DNA of 64,000 nt from Pimelobacter simplex. GTDB lineage: Bacteria > Actinomycetota > Actinomycetes > Propionibacteriales > Nocardioidaceae. The translations under genes were made by a program, and so were the position numbers. Location: contig NZ_CP096276.1 of assembly GCF_024662235.1 (NCBI RefSeq), forward strand, positions 2,418,001 to 2,482,000, in the 5' to 3' direction. Of this stretch, positions 52,721 to 61,928 are shown one piece after another; position 1 is the first letter of the stretch, and each line of letters starts with the position of its first letter. Under the pieces are notes generated by a model, which was not told where the DNA came from, made no database searches, and saw only the letters and a list, made by a program, of their open reading frames with translations.

Positions 52721-53005
52721 CTAGCCAGGTCCATGAGCCCGAACTCGAGTCGACTCCGGGAAGGCGCTGAGGAGCCACCTTGTCTTGGCCAGATCCGCTG
52801 AGAGCGCTCGTCGGGCTCGGTGAGTGAGGTGGCTGTCCTCGAGCTCCGACTCGAGGCGTTCGGCCTCCGCCTGGAGACGCGCCGCCGCGCTCAGCGCGCG
52901 TTGGCGACATGACGGAGTGCAGTACAGCTGGGGTCGGCCTGCTCGCCCCGTCCACTCCACACGAGTAGTGCAGTCTGGGTTGTCGCAACGCCGGTCGGTC
53001 GTCAC
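52721..53005 (-). CDS. small zinc-ribbon protein
   Basis: This 94-aa protein starts at a GTG at 53005 (VTTDRRCDNPDCTTRVEW). C-x4-C is followed by YCTPSCRQRAL (C-x3-C), a four-Cys zinc ribbon, and then an Arg/Glu-rich helical tail (ARLQAEAERLESELEDSHL). A longer frame to 53194 exists but its extra residues look non-coding. It is convergent with hsdR. Small proteins of this kind accompany mobile elements; function unknown. Confidence 0.6.
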   Translation of the reverse strand: MTTDRRCDNPDCTTRVEWTGRAGRPQLYCTPSCRQRALSAAARLQAEAERLESELEDSHLTHRARRALSADLAKTRWLLSAFPESTRVRAHGPG

Positions 53006-53372
53006 GGACGAGCCATGCGCATTTGACGCGAGCGTGGTCACGATGACCCTCCCAGCCCTGAAGCTATCCTGCGACTCAAAACGCCTCACCGTCGCGGGTG
53101 TTGGTGAAGCCGACGTACTCGGTCCAGTGTTTATTGTGCACCGTGTGCGCACAATTGGCGAGCAGTCGCGCCTTTCCAGTGGAATAGACGCCATAGAGAG
53201 AATAGTTCATGCGCCGTCGTGACCATCGGTAAATGCGCAGGCAGGTTCTTGTGCACGACCGCTAGCAGGCATACGCTGCGACAGTCGATCTGAAGGCGAG
53301 CGCCGACATCCAAAAGGGCAGAGGCGCACCCGCGGCAACGGGTACGCCTCCTGGTCGATTCCCGATGCACGC
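53006..53372. other. gap upstream of tnsA, candidate end of the Tn7-like element
   Basis: TGTGCGCACAAT at 53144-53155 resembles the Tn7 terminus (TGTGGGCGGACAAT) and lies about 220 nt upstream of tnsA, the distance expected for a right end. ATTGTGC at 53133-53139 is the inverted counterpart of GCACAAT. CAGTCG is repeated at 53163 and 53283. No gene is seen. The true end is unproven because the other end is not in view. Confidence 0.35.
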
Positions 53373-54134
53373 ATGAAAGCGAGGGAATCTTCCTTGCCTG
53401 ATTCTAATGGCGATGTCCGTCTGCCCGCAGGTCTCGGTGGCGCCGTCCGATGGACCTTCAAACTAGGAGCCAACGCTCTTGAGTGGGCTTGGAGCGATGG
53501 TCCGCCGGACCTTCGAGAGCTGTCCCCGGTCCGAACGCCCGCGTCTGGAGCGAGGTCCCGGCACGTCCCAGTTCGCGCGTTCAGTACGACGACACGAGAG
53601 CACGTGGTGCTGGAGTCCGGTCTCGAGCACGACCTACTTCGGGTTCTTGACCGTGATCCCCGCACGGTATGGATCACCACACAGCCTTGTCGACTCGAGT
53701 GGCTCGATGCCGGTCGCCGGGCCGCAAGTCACGTTCCTGACCTCCTCGCAGTCGACGTAGCCGGTCAAGTGACGCTCTGGGACGTCCGACCAGAGCACGT
53801 CGCACGGACGGTGGAGTTCGTCGCCCTCATGGATGCGACGTCATCTGCGGCAGCCGATGTGGGCTGGAGGTTCAGCGTCTTCAACGGGGTCTCCGACGTG
53901 CACCGCTTCAACCTGATGTGGCTACACGGATACCGCCACCGGCCCGACTGGGCGGATCGCTGGGAAGAACGGCTGATCGATCGTGCATCGAGCGGCGCGC
54001 GCCTTGGTGACTTGGTGCGGGAGGACGAGCAGCAGGTCTCGCTTGTGTGGCATCTCATCTGGAGCGGCCGGCTGGTGGTGGACCTGAGCACTCGACTCCA
54101 TCCCGCGACCGAGGTTGCAGCGTGTCGGGCGTGA
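53373..54134 (+). CDS. tnsA: TnsA-like endonuclease of a Tn7-like transposon
   Basis: This 253-aa protein has the TnsA-type order: VVLESGLEHDLLRVLDRDPR (first acid Glu), ASHVPDLLAVDVAGQ (Asp) and VTLWDVRPEHVAR, where the usual Q-x-K is D-x-R. In Tn7, TnsA cuts the 5' strand ends for clean cut-and-paste. Replacement of the Lys by Arg may weaken or alter cleavage. It overlaps tnsB by up to 13 nt. The N-terminal 60 residues are not recognised. Confidence 0.78.
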   Translation: MKARESSLPDSNGDVRLPAGLGGAVRWTFKLGANALEWAWSDGPPDLRELSPVRTPASGARSRHVPVRAFSTTTREHVVLESGLEHDLLRVLDRDPRTVWITTQPCRLEWLDAGRRAASHVPDLLAVDVAGQVTLWDVRPEHVARTVEFVALMDATSSAAADVGWRFSVFNGVSDVHRFNLMWLHGYRHRPDWADRWEERLIDRASSGARLGDLVREDEQQVSLVWHLIWSGRLVVDLSTRLHPATEVAACRA

Positions 54135-56305
54135 CGCAGGCGAAGGTTGGCCTGGCCATCGGCGATCGCGTTCTCGGCGAGGACGGGTATCTCGTCGTCG
54201 TACAGTTCGGCCGCCACACCGTGATGTTCGAGACGAGCGTCGGTGCTCGTCGCGAGGTGCCCTACAACGAGATCAAGGGAGTGCCCGTCTGCGACGGACG
54301 AGCGACACCCGTGATAGCTGCTCTGGAGCCGTGGTGGTCTGGCCTGTCGGCGCCGATTCGGCGGGACGCTCTCGACAAGCTCGAGGTGGTGATGGAAGTC
54401 CTGAGCGGCTACCGAGCCGGCTTCGCGCGGTTTGCCCAACCCGGAGAGCCGTACTCGAACGTCAGCGACCCGGGCCTGAGCGAGACCCGTCGTTGCGAGG
54501 CGATGGCTCGCCAACTTGCCTTCGAGAGGGAGTCTGACCGCCAGGTCCTCAGGCGCGTTGCACACGGCGAGCTTCAATCGGCCGGCGTTGGGGCTAGCAC
54601 GGTGCAGACGTGGATACGCGCCTGGCGTGCGGAAGGCCTCAGGGGTCTCGTCGACAAGAGAGCCACCAAAGGCCGGCGCGGATTCGATGAGCTCGATGAA
54701 CGTGTGCGCGAGATCGCGGACGACGTGCTTGCCCGCTTCGACGGCGACATCTCGAAGGTCAACACCACCACCATCGAGGCGGACATCCGGCTGCAGATGA
54801 AGGCCGATGGCCTCAGCGACGTTGTTCTACCGCAGCGGCTGTTTCAGGAGTACCTCTCCGAACGCCAACGTGCACTGGGAAGAAGTACACGGGCGCAGCG
54901 TTCGCGGCATCTGCGCCGCAAGGCGTCGGCTCACACCAGCTTTCCCGCGATGCATCCCAGCCACGTCGCGATCGACGCCACCCGCGCCGACGTCCTGGTG
55001 TGGGACGAATTGCGCGAGAGGCCGGTCAGTGTCGAGATCCTGACAGCGATCAGCGTCGCAACCCGCGTCGTGGTTGGCCTGCGCGTCACGCCACGCTCGG
55101 GAAACGCGCTCGAGGCAGGCCTCCTGCTGTACGACGTCATGCGGCCGATGTCGATGCTTGTCGACGGCACCACGGTCGATGACTGGCGCTGGTGCGGCGT
55201 GCCCGAGTCGCTGGACCTGTCCGAGGTCGCGGTGCATCGCTCACCGAAGCGGATCATCCCGCCCGGCCAGAGCCTCCAGGGCGTTCATCACAAGCCCGGT
55301 GTTCGGCCGTCGTCGATCCGATGCGACCACGGGTCGGTCTTCCTGTCTGAGCACTTCATCGCTCTGCTGCGTGACTTCGGGATCGACCTGATGCTGTCCC
55401 GCGGTTCAAAGCCGACAGACAATCCTCACGTTGAGCGCTGGCACGAGACACTGCAACGCGCCTACCAGCAACTACCGGGCTACAAGGGCCGCAACGTCGC
55501 CGAGCGCGGCCGCAAGGTCGATGCCACAGGCGACAAGCTCCTCACAGCACCCGAGCTGGAACGCCACCTGCGCCGGTTCGTCGCTCTCGACTACCACCGC
55601 TCGTGGCACGAGGGCCTTGTCCTGCCGGGTGCTCCGTCGGCGCGGCTGACCCCGCTGGAGATGTGGGACGCTATGCACGAGGTCACCGGCCGTCTCCACG
55701 TGCCGCAGCATCCGGATCTGATCTACCAGTTCCTCCCGATCCGCTGGTTGACCATCGGCCACGCCGGCGTGGAGTACAAGAACCTCGTCTACGACGCCCC
55801 GGTCCTCGCTGAATTCCGTGACGTGCGCAGGGGCGCCTTCCAGGCCGACTCCCGCAAAGCGCCGTTCCACTACGACCCCCGCGACGTCTCCCGGATCTGG
55901 TTCCGCCACCCCGACACCGGCCGAATCCACGAGATCCCCTGGAAGGCCCGCCACCTCCTCGACATGCCCATGGGCGACTGGATGCACGAACGCGCCCTCG
56001 CGCGCATCGCCGAACGCGGAGGCAACACCGCCCTGAATCGAAAGTCCACGTGGCGGCAGATCATCGCCGAGCTCGGCCAGCTGACCTCGGCAGAGGAGAC
56101 CGCTGAAGCACGCGCCAAGGGGTACGCCGCCCGACTGCGCTGGGAGCAGGCCCAACGCGACCACGCCGAAGCAGCAGAAGCGGCAGCGATGTTCGACGGC
56201 GACCAGGACGGCGTGGTCACACCGCTCCGACGGCGGCGCGCGGAGGCCGACGACGGGTTCGACCTCGACGCGGAGTGGCCAGACTACGACGAGGTGGGCG
56301 ACTGA
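54122..56305 (+). CDS. tnsB: TnsB-like DDE transposase of a Tn7-like transposon
   Basis: This 727-aa protein starts at a GTG (54122), with 54131 also possible. An N-terminal HTH region (ASTVQTWIRAWRAEGLRGLV near 160-180) is followed by an rve-type DDE domain: Asp in SHVAIDATRADVLVWDE, Asp in SIRCDHGSVFLS, Glu in TDNPHVERWHETLQRAY. A C-terminal beta-barrel and an acidic tail, likely contacting TnsC, follow (DDGFDLDAEWPDYDEVGD). It cuts the 3' ends and joins them. It overlaps tnsC by one base. Confidence 0.9.
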   Translation: MSGVTQAKVGLAIGDRVLGEDGYLVVVQFGRHTVMFETSVGARREVPYNEIKGVPVCDGRATPVIAALEPWWSGLSAPIRRDALDKLEVVMEVLSGYRAGFARFAQPGEPYSNVSDPGLSETRRCEAMARQLAFERESDRQVLRRVAHGELQSAGVGASTVQTWIRAWRAEGLRGLVDKRATKGRRGFDELDERVREIADDVLARFDGDISKVNTTTIEADIRLQMKADGLSDVVLPQRLFQEYLSERQRALGRSTRAQRSRHLRRKASAHTSFPAMHPSHVAIDATRADVLVWDELRERPVSVEILTAISVATRVVVGLRVTPRSGNALEAGLLLYDVMRPMSMLVDGTTVDDWRWCGVPESLDLSEVAVHRSPKRIIPPGQSLQGVHHKPGVRPSSIRCDHGSVFLSEHFIALLRDFGIDLMLSRGSKPTDNPHVERWHETLQRAYQQLPGYKGRNVAERGRKVDATGDKLLTAPELERHLRRFVALDYHRSWHEGLVLPGAPSARLTPLEMWDAMHEVTGRLHVPQHPDLIYQFLPIRWLTIGHAGVEYKNLVYDAPVLAEFRDVRRGAFQADSRKAPFHYDPRDVSRIWFRHPDTGRIHEIPWKARHLLDMPMGDWMHERALARIAERGGNTALNRKSTWRQIIAELGQLTSAEETAEARAKGYAARLRWEQAQRDHAEAAEAAAMFDGDQDGVVTPLRRRRAEADDGFDLDAEWPDYDEVGD

Positions 56306-57363
56306 TGGACGCCGAGATGTGGCACCACCAGGCAACCGAAGCCACGGTCCTTGCGCCGCAGCCAGTCACCGCCGCCGACCTGGACGCGATGAGCCAGATG
56401 GGCAAGAGCACGTACGCCGACGCGGTGCGCGCTGCTCTGCGGGCGCAATGTGTCTCCTCGCCCGTGCACACCGCCACCGCCAGCGCGATCGACCGCGCGC
56501 TGGAGTCCGCACTCCTCGAGCCGCCCGGCGCCCGCACCATCCTGGCCCTCTCAGCGCCGTACACCGCCGGCAAGTCGACGCTCATCAAGAGCTGGGCACA
56601 GGACCGTTACCGAACCTGGGCGAAGCCAATCCGATCGCCCCGGCCCCGATGGACCCCGAAGCCTGGGGTCACCGCAGACCTGGTCCCGGTCTGCTACCTC
56701 ACCCTCCTCTCGGAGTCGCGCAGCAAGGACCTCTACACCCAGATCCTCTCCTTCGTCGGCTACCCGGCCAGCGGCGTGGAGCGCACGCTGGCGCTGCGCG
56801 CCGTCAAGGCACTCCAGACCCACGGCGTCCGGCTCGTCATCCTCGACGACGCCCACATGCTCCGCGCCACCTCGGTCACCGGCCGCGCCACCTTGAACGC
56901 GGTCAAGCACCTCAACACCGAACTCGGCGAGGTCGGAGGCGTCCTGATGCTCGTTGGCGCTGAACTGACCGGTGGTGACGTGCTCAGCGACCCCCAGATC
57001 CGCGGCCGGCTCTCCGAGCACACCCTCGCCCCCTACGAAGTCGACACGGCAACGGGTCGCGCGCAGTGGCAGCGATTCTTGAAGAACTGCGAGGACCTGC
57101 TCCTCCCGTATCTGCCCGACGAGGAGCCAGGTCTCTTCTCGTCCCGTCTGGCCGGTTACCTGTGGCGCCGCGCTCAGGGGTACGTCGGCGACACCACCCG
57201 CCTGTTGATCGACGCCGCCGCCGTCGCGATCGAGACCGGTGCACCGCTCGACCACGCGATCCTCGACCCGATCTGGGTGAGCCAGCGCGCACAGGACTCG
57301 CAGATCGACCAGGCCCGAGCCACGACCGCGAAGCGAGCCCCGGCCAAGACGGCGCCCCGATGA
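56305..57363 (+). CDS. tnsC: TnsC-like AAA+ regulator of a Tn7-like transposon
   Basis: In this 352-aa protein Walker A is SAPYTAGKSTLIKSW (about 87-101) and Walker B is VRLVILDDAHMLRA (about 174-187). Sensor-type LMLVGAELTGGD follows. TnsC forms ATP-dependent rings that link target-site selection to transposase recruitment. The start overlaps tnsB (TGATG), the stop overlaps tniQ (ATGA), so stoichiometry is set by coupling. The C-terminus is basic (TAKRAPAKTAPR). Confidence 0.9.
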   Translation: MDAEMWHHQATEATVLAPQPVTAADLDAMSQMGKSTYADAVRAALRAQCVSSPVHTATASAIDRALESALLEPPGARTILALSAPYTAGKSTLIKSWAQDRYRTWAKPIRSPRPRWTPKPGVTADLVPVCYLTLLSESRSKDLYTQILSFVGYPASGVERTLALRAVKALQTHGVRLVILDDAHMLRATSVTGRATLNAVKHLNTELGEVGGVLMLVGAELTGGDVLSDPQIRGRLSEHTLAPYEVDTATGRAQWQRFLKNCEDLLLPYLPDEEPGLFSSRLAGYLWRRAQGYVGDTTRLLIDAAAVAIETGAPLDHAILDPIWVSQRAQDSQIDQARATTAKRAPAKTAPR

Positions 57364-58706
57364 CGCCTCGACTCCCGGTCAGCATCGACCCGCACCTGGA
57401 CGAGTCGATCGCCTCGATGCTGCGACGCCTCAGTACGACCACCGGCATCCCGGTCCACACCCTCTATCCGTACGGCGTCAACGACCGCATCACCGAACGC
57501 CAGATGGGTGCCCTCGCCTGCACCCTGGGGCTGCAGACGCGCCGACTGCGCACCCACACCCTCCACCACCGACTCGCTGGGCGGCACGGCCGAAAGCCGA
57601 CGAGCATCGAGCTCCGGCGCAGCGACAGAACCATCTGCTCGGTGTGCGGGATCGGCAGCCTGTGGAGCGGCTTGGTCTGGGTCAGCCACTGCCCGACCTG
57701 CCACTCCCCTCTCAACGCCGGCCTCACTGCCGACAGAGCGGTTCACGCACTGGAGATGCAGGACGCCCTCCTGCGTGGAATGCAAACGCCAGCTGTCGGA
57801 TTCGCCGACCGCCGCCTTCGGTTGCTGCGCCTCCTGCGCCTCCACGTTCACCTCGCCACCGGGCCCGCCGCCATCTGCGCCGCCACGGGCGCCCGACCGG
57901 CCGGGTCGTGGCAGAACCCCGCCTGGATCGCCGGCTTCGCCGAACACGCCTGGCCGGCCAGCCGGACCGTCCAGGCAACGCGCGACCTGATCGGCGAACG
58001 CACGCTGACCCACCTCGGCGAGACCCCAGCCCCGGAGGACGACTGCCCGGCGGCCCGCCAGGCGCTCCACGACCAGCTCCGCAGCTCGCGGATCACCGAG
58101 GCCGCGATCCCCGACTACCTCCACCCCCGGCACCGGGCCCTGGACGTCGACACGGCCGGCGAAGACCTCGGCCACGGCATCGCGCGCGCCCTGCGCCGCG
58201 AAGCCATCCACGCAGCCACCGGAACACGTCCCACCCTCGCCCAGCTGGACGATCGGTACGGCGACCTGCGCAAGCAGCCCATGACCGCGACCTACGTCCA
58301 CCACCTTGGCAACACATCCGCTGGACTGCGGATCCTGGCTCGGGAAACCGACCGACTCGCGCACGCTGACATCTGCGACTACCGCCACCGCCGCACGGTC
58401 CTGACGACTCTGCATTCCGTCCCGACCTCAACGCTCGCGCCCACCGCCGTGCCTCGCACGCCACGCAACCAGAGGCTGGCCGCCGCCTGGATCTGGCTGG
58501 AGCTCACCCAGGGCACGCTCAGCCTGAGCCCACACCACGCTGGAATGCGACGGGACTTGCGCTCCTTCGATCAAGCGCTCCTCGGAGAGGATCGACTCAC
58601 CCTCATCGAGTACGGCCACCAGCACCTCGGAGCCGTTGCCGACGACGTCGCCCGCGACGCCCAACAGACGCTCACACGGGCAGCGAGACACGCCGATGCC
58701 GGCTGA
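57360..58706 (+). CDS. tniQ: TniQ/TnsD-family target-selection protein, first of two
   Basis: This 448-aa protein starts MTPRLPVSIDPHLDESIASM; the N-terminal TniQ domain is DESIASMLRRLSTTTGIPVH. The zinc finger is ICSVCGIGSLWSGLVWVSHC plus PTCHSPL (two CxxC pairs). Then come long helical repeats. TniQ/TnsD proteins bind the target and recruit TnsC. It differs strongly from the second TniQ, suggesting separate tasks. Confidence 0.85.
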   Translation: MTPRLPVSIDPHLDESIASMLRRLSTTTGIPVHTLYPYGVNDRITERQMGALACTLGLQTRRLRTHTLHHRLAGRHGRKPTSIELRRSDRTICSVCGIGSLWSGLVWVSHCPTCHSPLNAGLTADRAVHALEMQDALLRGMQTPAVGFADRRLRLLRLLRLHVHLATGPAAICAATGARPAGSWQNPAWIAGFAEHAWPASRTVQATRDLIGERTLTHLGETPAPEDDCPAARQALHDQLRSSRITEAAIPDYLHPRHRALDVDTAGEDLGHGIARALRREAIHAATGTRPTLAQLDDRYGDLRKQPMTATYVHHLGNTSAGLRILARETDRLAHADICDYRHRRTVLTTLHSVPTSTLAPTAVPRTPRNQRLAAAWIWLELTQGTLSLSPHHAGMRRDLRSFDQALLGEDRLTLIEYGHQHLGAVADDVARDAQQTLTRAARHADAG

Positions 58707-60357
58707 CCTGACACCGCTACCGGTCACCATCGCCCCCGTCGCCGGAGAAGCGCTCGACGGGTACCTCGAGCGACTGGGGTCCGCGAACGCGCTCCCACAC
58801 CCAGCCCTCGTCCAGCGCCTCTCCCAACCCGGCGCACCCACAGCCTTCCTGACCATCGCACCAGCAGAGCCGGTGATCGCGAACCTTGCCGCGCTGACCA
58901 GACTCGACCCAGTCGCGCTGCGGTGCTGCACCTTGGCCAGCATGGTCGGCATCGACACCGACGGACTCGACCCCGCGAACAAGAACACCTGGCGTCGAGT
59001 CGCCGCCCGGGGGTGGCCGCCAGCCCACGGCACCGCCCTGTGCCCACGCTGCCTCCAAGGCGACGGGATCTGGCAACTCAGCTGGCGCCACCCGTGGGTC
59101 ACCACCTGCACCGAGCACTGCCTGTGGCTCATCGATCACTGTCCCACCTGCGGAAGACGGTTCCGCTCACACCGCACACCCCTGCGCGCGATCGACACAT
59201 CCCCTGATCGCTGCGGAAACCCCGGCGGAGCCCGCGGACGTGGATGCCAGCAGCCTCTCGGTGAACTCGACGCCATGGCGGCACCTGCCGCGGTGCTTGT
59301 CGCCCAACGCCGCATCGACGACGCCCTGCAAGGTCGGCCAGTCGCTGTCCTCGGCGACCTCATGGACCCCAGCGACTACCTGCGGGAACTCAAGTCGCTG
59401 TCCGTGCTCCTCCTGCACCTCGCCGTCCAGCCGGGCGGTGAGGACCTTGCGCCATGGGCCGATACTGCCCGCGCCGACCGCGAACGCACCGCCGGGCCCC
59501 GCGGCGTTCGCTGGGGACTTGCCCCGCCAGCGAACCTGCAGCTCCGCGGCCAGGCCCTCGCCGCAGCGGACGAGATCCTCCGAGCAGGGAGCATCGACGA
59601 CGCCGCGGACAAACTCCATCGCTGGACCGAGCTCACACCGGTGACCAACGACGGCCAGCTCGGCTGGCTTGCCGATCACACCACCATGACGCCGCTCCTC
59701 ACCCACCTGGTCATGGCCGCCACCGCCTCGCGGCGACGACTGGCAACGCTGCTCGAGAACTCCGGCAGCCTCCTGCCGCTGACCGCGGTCCCCCAGGTAG
59801 TCCCGGCCATCGTCTACGCCCGGCACGTCTCCGGCATGCTCGACGTCACCGCCCGCACCGGGCGCCTGTTCGTCAGCCTGTGCCTCGCCCGCCAACACCG
59901 CGGAAACCTCACGTGGGCCCAGGCCGCCGCGGCACTCGGACTCCCTCCAGCGCTCGGGTCGAAGACCGCCCGCGCCTGCACCGCTGACCTCCTCGTCTCG
60001 GGTGCCGACTTCATAGCGGCGCTGACCCGAATCGCAAACCAACTCGCCCCAGCCGTCGACTACCGCGCCCGGGAGGACGCGGTACGACGCCTCGCACGCC
60101 GCTGCGGCTGGTACCGACCTTGGGCGCGGATCCACCTGCCCGGGAGCCACGCGGCCAGCCAGCAATACGCCGTCACCTGGCTGTGGACCGAGTACGCGCA
60201 CGGACACATCGACACCAGCCCCGGCTGGCAGCACCCGCCAGCCCGCCACGACTGTGCGCACTACCGCGCGTTCGTCCGGCGTCTGGACCAGCCCGCGACC
60301 GACGCACTGGCCGAACTGATCCGCAGCACCGCCGTAGCGACGAGGAGGACCGGATGA
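58696..60357 (+). CDS. tniQ: TniQ/TnsD-family target-selection protein, second of two
   Basis: This 553-aa protein overlaps the first by 11 nt. The TniQ N-terminus is LPVTIAPVAGEALDGYLERL. The zinc finger is ALCPRCLQGDGIWQLSWRH then CTEHCLWLIDHCPTCGRRF, very typical of the family. The C-terminal half is helical with HTH-like stretches (NLTWAQAAAALGLPPALGSK). Longer, TnsD-like versions usually read a specific chromosomal site. Which site is not visible here. Confidence 0.87.
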   Translation: MPADLTPLPVTIAPVAGEALDGYLERLGSANALPHPALVQRLSQPGAPTAFLTIAPAEPVIANLAALTRLDPVALRCCTLASMVGIDTDGLDPANKNTWRRVAARGWPPAHGTALCPRCLQGDGIWQLSWRHPWVTTCTEHCLWLIDHCPTCGRRFRSHRTPLRAIDTSPDRCGNPGGARGRGCQQPLGELDAMAAPAAVLVAQRRIDDALQGRPVAVLGDLMDPSDYLRELKSLSVLLLHLAVQPGGEDLAPWADTARADRERTAGPRGVRWGLAPPANLQLRGQALAAADEILRAGSIDDAADKLHRWTELTPVTNDGQLGWLADHTTMTPLLTHLVMAATASRRRLATLLENSGSLLPLTAVPQVVPAIVYARHVSGMLDVTARTGRLFVSLCLARQHRGNLTWAQAAAALGLPPALGSKTARACTADLLVSGADFIAALTRIANQLAPAVDYRAREDAVRRLARRCGWYRPWARIHLPGSHAASQQYAVTWLWTEYAHGHIDTSPGWQHPPARHDCAHYRAFVRRLDQPATDALAELIRSTAVATRRTG

Positions 60358-60659
60358 AGACCGCAACGCAGATCTGGGGACTGTGGGACTGCGAGGAACT
60401 CCTCAGCGTCCACCTCACCCATGACGCCGCCCGCGAGGCCAGGGACGAGCACCTCGAACGCTGCCGCTGCTTCACCGACGACCAGGACGCCATCAGCATC
60501 GCCGTCCAGATTCGACCCATCCGGCTCTCAGCAGATCCGGTGCCTGTGGAGAACCAGAACCAGGCCACCTCATCGGGCCACCATGAGCAGATGACCACCA
60601 GCCGGGGAACGGCGCAGCCGAGACACCAGTGGAGAGGAGGTCGGGATGCCCACCGATGA
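60354..60659 (+). CDS. small protein of the Tn7-like operon
   Basis: This 101-aa protein starts MKTATQIWGLWDCEELLSVH and overlaps the second tniQ by 4 nt. The first half looks like a small alpha/beta fold (HDAAREARDEHLERCRCF; DAISIAVQIRPIRL); the second is a polar tail rich in His, Gln and Ser. It overlaps the next gene by 14 nt. Function unknown; coupling suggests it belongs to the transposition module. Confidence 0.55.
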   Translation: MKTATQIWGLWDCEELLSVHLTHDAAREARDEHLERCRCFTDDQDAISIAVQIRPIRLSADPVPVENQNQATSSGHHEQMTTSRGTAQPRHQWRGGRDAHR

Positions 60660-61695
60660 CGACGCCGGCAGCTCCGCCGAGCCTCGGACAACCAAGCCTG
60701 TGTTCGTCGTCCCGCAGGCAGAGGGCGTCGACGTCGCGCTCGACTTCACCACGCCCGGGCCGTTCGGCGACTTCGCGTTCACCGCTCAGATCCCCGAGCC
60801 CGACGGCGCTGTCAGGGAACGCGTGTACGGCGCGGACCACACCGATGAGCCTGCGGTCTTCGTTGAGATTCTTCAGCACTGGACCCGTGTTGCCGAACCG
60901 GACGGCATCCTCGCCGGCCTGGAGCGGGCAGAGGCGGTCCTACGTTTCCTCACCGACGACCTCGCACCGACAACCCAGTCGGAGAACGACTTCGCCGACC
61001 TCCTGCGCCGCGGCGTCGAGCCACTGGCGGTCATGAACTTCCTCCCGGTCGACCACGAGCACAGCGACGAGCGAGGCGACGTCATCGTCCTCTCGTCGCG
61101 CGGTACTGACCTGGTCTGGATTAGTCGCCGCAGCCCGCGCACGACCTTCACCGTCCCGCCCAGCCACCTATGGGCCTTCGTGACCGGGATGGTGTGGCGC
61201 ACCTACGACCACGACAGCATCCCTCTCAGTCGGCTCAACACCGTCGCGTACGAATCTGCGCTCGCCTCATTTCGCGCGGCAATCAGGAGTCGCAGCGGCA
61301 CGATCCCTGAGCCCGATCCGACGGGTCCGGACGGCGCGGTCCAGCACGAAGATCGACTTGGTACTCCCGAGCTCGTCCAGAGATTGTGCGACCTGCTCGG
61401 CACCAAGCTGGTCGCCTACCTGAGCTCCGTGGCAGACACGCGAACCGTGCGAGCCTGGGCGGACTTTGCTGCCGACAGCGCACCTCCGGACGAGCTCATC
61501 GAGCGTCTTCGTGTTGCCTACCAGGCAGCCACGCTGCTCAGCGAGAACGACACCGCGTCCGTCATCCAGGCATGGTTCCAAGGCCGCAATCCGCTGCTCG
61601 ACGACATCGCGCCAGCACGCGTGCTCCGCGATGGCGAAGTCGGTGTTGGCGGAGCCAACGTCATGGTCGCAGCTCGCGCCTTCGCAGGCAGGTGA
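60646..61695 (+). CDS. protein with MbcA/ParS-like C-terminal domain, Tn7-like operon
   Basis: This 349-aa protein starts MPTDDDAGSSAEPRTTKPVF. Residues 1-220 are unrecognised, with strands such as DVIVLSSRGTDLVWISR. The C-terminal 110 residues (VQRLCDLLGTKLVAYLSSV ... ASVIQAWFQGRNPLLDDIAP) follow the pattern of the Xre/MbcA/ParS toxin-binding domain: W-x-x-G-x-N-P-L-x-D-x-x-P. The domain normally neutralises RES-type toxins; no toxin gene is next to it. It may instead serve DNA or TnsC binding. Confidence 0.6.
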   Translation: MPTDDDAGSSAEPRTTKPVFVVPQAEGVDVALDFTTPGPFGDFAFTAQIPEPDGAVRERVYGADHTDEPAVFVEILQHWTRVAEPDGILAGLERAEAVLRFLTDDLAPTTQSENDFADLLRRGVEPLAVMNFLPVDHEHSDERGDVIVLSSRGTDLVWISRRSPRTTFTVPPSHLWAFVTGMVWRTYDHDSIPLSRLNTVAYESALASFRAAIRSRSGTIPEPDPTGPDGAVQHEDRLGTPELVQRLCDLLGTKLVAYLSSVADTRTVRAWADFAADSAPPDELIERLRVAYQAATLLSENDTASVIQAWFQGRNPLLDDIAPARVLRDGEVGVGGANVMVAARAFAGR

Positions 61696-61797
61696 TCAGA
61701 GATGTGAGCGAACGACCGGAGCGACAGCATCGAAGAGCTCGATCAGCTGAGCCGCAAATTCGCCATCGTGCTTGCGAAGGAACGGAGCAGTGATGGC

Positions 61798-61839
61798 GCT
61801 CAGCTGAATCTCCCCAGTTCTGCTCACTGAAATTCCCCA
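61798..61839 (+). repeat. tandem end-repeat of the IS21-family element
   Basis: Two copies of GCTCA-x-TGAA-x-TCCCCA, 24 nt apart start to start, are the presumed IstA binding sites. The second differs by a one-base gap. Confidence 0.6.
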
Positions 61840-61928
61840 CCCCGTGGCTCCACCAGAAGCGGGTGGGGCTCCTTCGAAGATGGCGGTCTCTGACCACCAG
61901 CCATCTCACGAAGGAGCCCTCGCTTCCC

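Noticed and set aside
61706..61792. Small open frame between the ParS-like gene and the IS21 element
   Set aside because: It has no good start, about 29 codons, and runs into the IS; it could be a truncated gene but there is too little to support it.
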